Positions 63,330 to 64,000 of a DNA stretch of 64,000 nt are shown piece by piece; positions within the stretch are counted from its first letter, which is position 1, and each line of letters begins with the position of its first letter. The notes beneath the pieces were generated by a model that saw only the letters and a list, made by a program, of their open reading frames with translations, did not search any database and was not told the DNA's origin. Made by a program: the position numbers and the translations under genes. The DNA is from Amblyornis subalaris (taxonomy: Eukaryota > Chordata > Aves > Passeriformes > Ptilonorhynchidae): positions 992,001 through 1,056,000 of the forward strand of contig JACAXG010000064.1 in assembly GCA_018881555.1 (NCBI GenBank), in the 5' to 3' direction.

Positions 63330-64000
63330 TGCATGCTTTATTTTTTTTTTTTAATTTTGAACTGGCAAGCTAAAATGATCCATCTTTTCCTGCCTTTTTT
63401 TAATGTTAATACAATCTAAAATCTAGCATTAAAAAATTTACCATGATACACCTGGTATATTGACTGCTTATGGCGCATGCTTGTCTTGGCAAAAAAACAA
63501 AAAAAAATTGGCTCCCCTCCCACCCTCCCCATTCCTTTTGGAAGCAATCTAAAAAGCAGGCTGGAACACAACTGCTTCAAGGGCAAAAAAAAGAATAAAA
63601 TAAGAATACCTGATGCTTTAATTTTTTTGTCGCATGGCACTGGTTGTGGAATTGCACGCGCACACACACGCACACGCACCCTGCACACACACAGGCACAC
63701 ACACACACTGCAACCTGCTCGTGAGGAAAAAAAGTTTGTTAGGTCAGGAGTGCCAGTGGCACATGAAGGCTCCCAGCTGTGTGTGCAACTTTGGATTTGG
63801 TACCCACTTCACGTCACCTTGAATCCTCTGACATCCACCAAGGGGGTAATGTAAGGCATACTTTGCTGGAACAGTAATAATCCATGCTTCATGCTCAAGA
63901 GCTGAGTCTCAGAGGAGGACTGGCTTGCTCTACTCCCTTTGGCCTCGCTCCGTCTCACTCAAGGAACAAAAAACCCGAAACAACAAAGAACTGGGAAAAA
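63330..64000 (-). other. candidate 3' UTR and possible terminal exon of a minus-strand gene, cut by window edge
   Basis: The minus strand holds AATAAA at 63342-63337, preceded by repeat-free AT-rich sequence with long A and T runs. Near the window edge a frame of 48 codons runs from about 63967 to a TGA at about 63821. It follows a pyrimidine-rich stretch ending CCTTGAG, which could be a splice acceptor; the frame is closed by TGA just upstream if unspliced. The product would end with SMPYITPLVDVRGFKVT. I recognise no protein. An open frame of this length is common by chance, so this is a hint only. Confidence 0.25.
63655..63709. repeat. imperfect (CA)n microsatellite
   Basis: CACGCGCACACACACG, then CACACACACAGG and CACACACACACACTGC. 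Interrupted by G and CCTG. Confidence 0.92.

Overview
The window looks like non-coding DNA from a bird, most likely a songbird. The evidence is its repeats. There are 14 CR1 LINE fragments with the avian 3' end (repeats of the type ATTCTATG), several solo endogenous-retrovirus LTRs of types common in birds, and one tRNA-Ile-derived SINE with a CR1-like tail, which from memory matches the zebra-finch-type SINE (TguSINE1). Isolated single n bases run throughout, as in a draft assembly with masked ambiguous positions. I can support no intact protein-coding gene. The longest open frames are either CR1 shadows or about the length chance gives in 64 kb.

Layout. 0-7.4 kb: single-copy DNA with two CR1 fragments and a perfect 28-bp palindrome. 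7.4-8.1 kb: a decayed hAT-type transposase on the minus strand, recognised from four conserved blocks spread over several frames. 9.6-10.3 kb: CR1. 10.3-21 kb: unannotated DNA with a perfect 15-bp-arm hairpin at 16.4 kb. 21.0-22.0 kb: a minus-strand solo LTR carrying a nested SINE and a nested CR1. 25.6-26.8 kb: a second LTR of the same family on the plus strand, split by another CR1. 30.1-32.7 kb: two CR1s and two diverged copies of an unclassified ~290-bp repeat. 39.7-46 kb: older CR1 relics. 45.9-47.0 kb: two abutting LTRs, one with a clear TATA box and poly(A) signal. 49.6-53.2 kb: three CR1 fragments, two of which form an inverted pair, then an LTR-like repeat with internal short tandem units. 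53.6-55.3 kb and 63.3-64.0 kb: regions that read like minus-strand 3' UTRs with AATAAA signals. 57.8-58.1 kb: a block that looks like a conserved non-coding element. 63.04-63.12 kb: a long (AAT)n microsatellite.

How it fits together. The mobile elements record layered insertions, with SINE and CR1 copies inside LTRs. Twelve of 14 CR1 fragments, plus the SINE and the hAT relic, lie on the minus strand. This could mean the window sits in an intron of a plus-strand gene, but the two 3'-UTR-like regions point to minus-strand transcription, so the host gene context is unresolved. The least ordinary items are the hAT fossil, the SINE-in-LTR nest, the local ~290-bp duplication, the two perfect inverted repeats, and the possible terminal exon regions near the right end.
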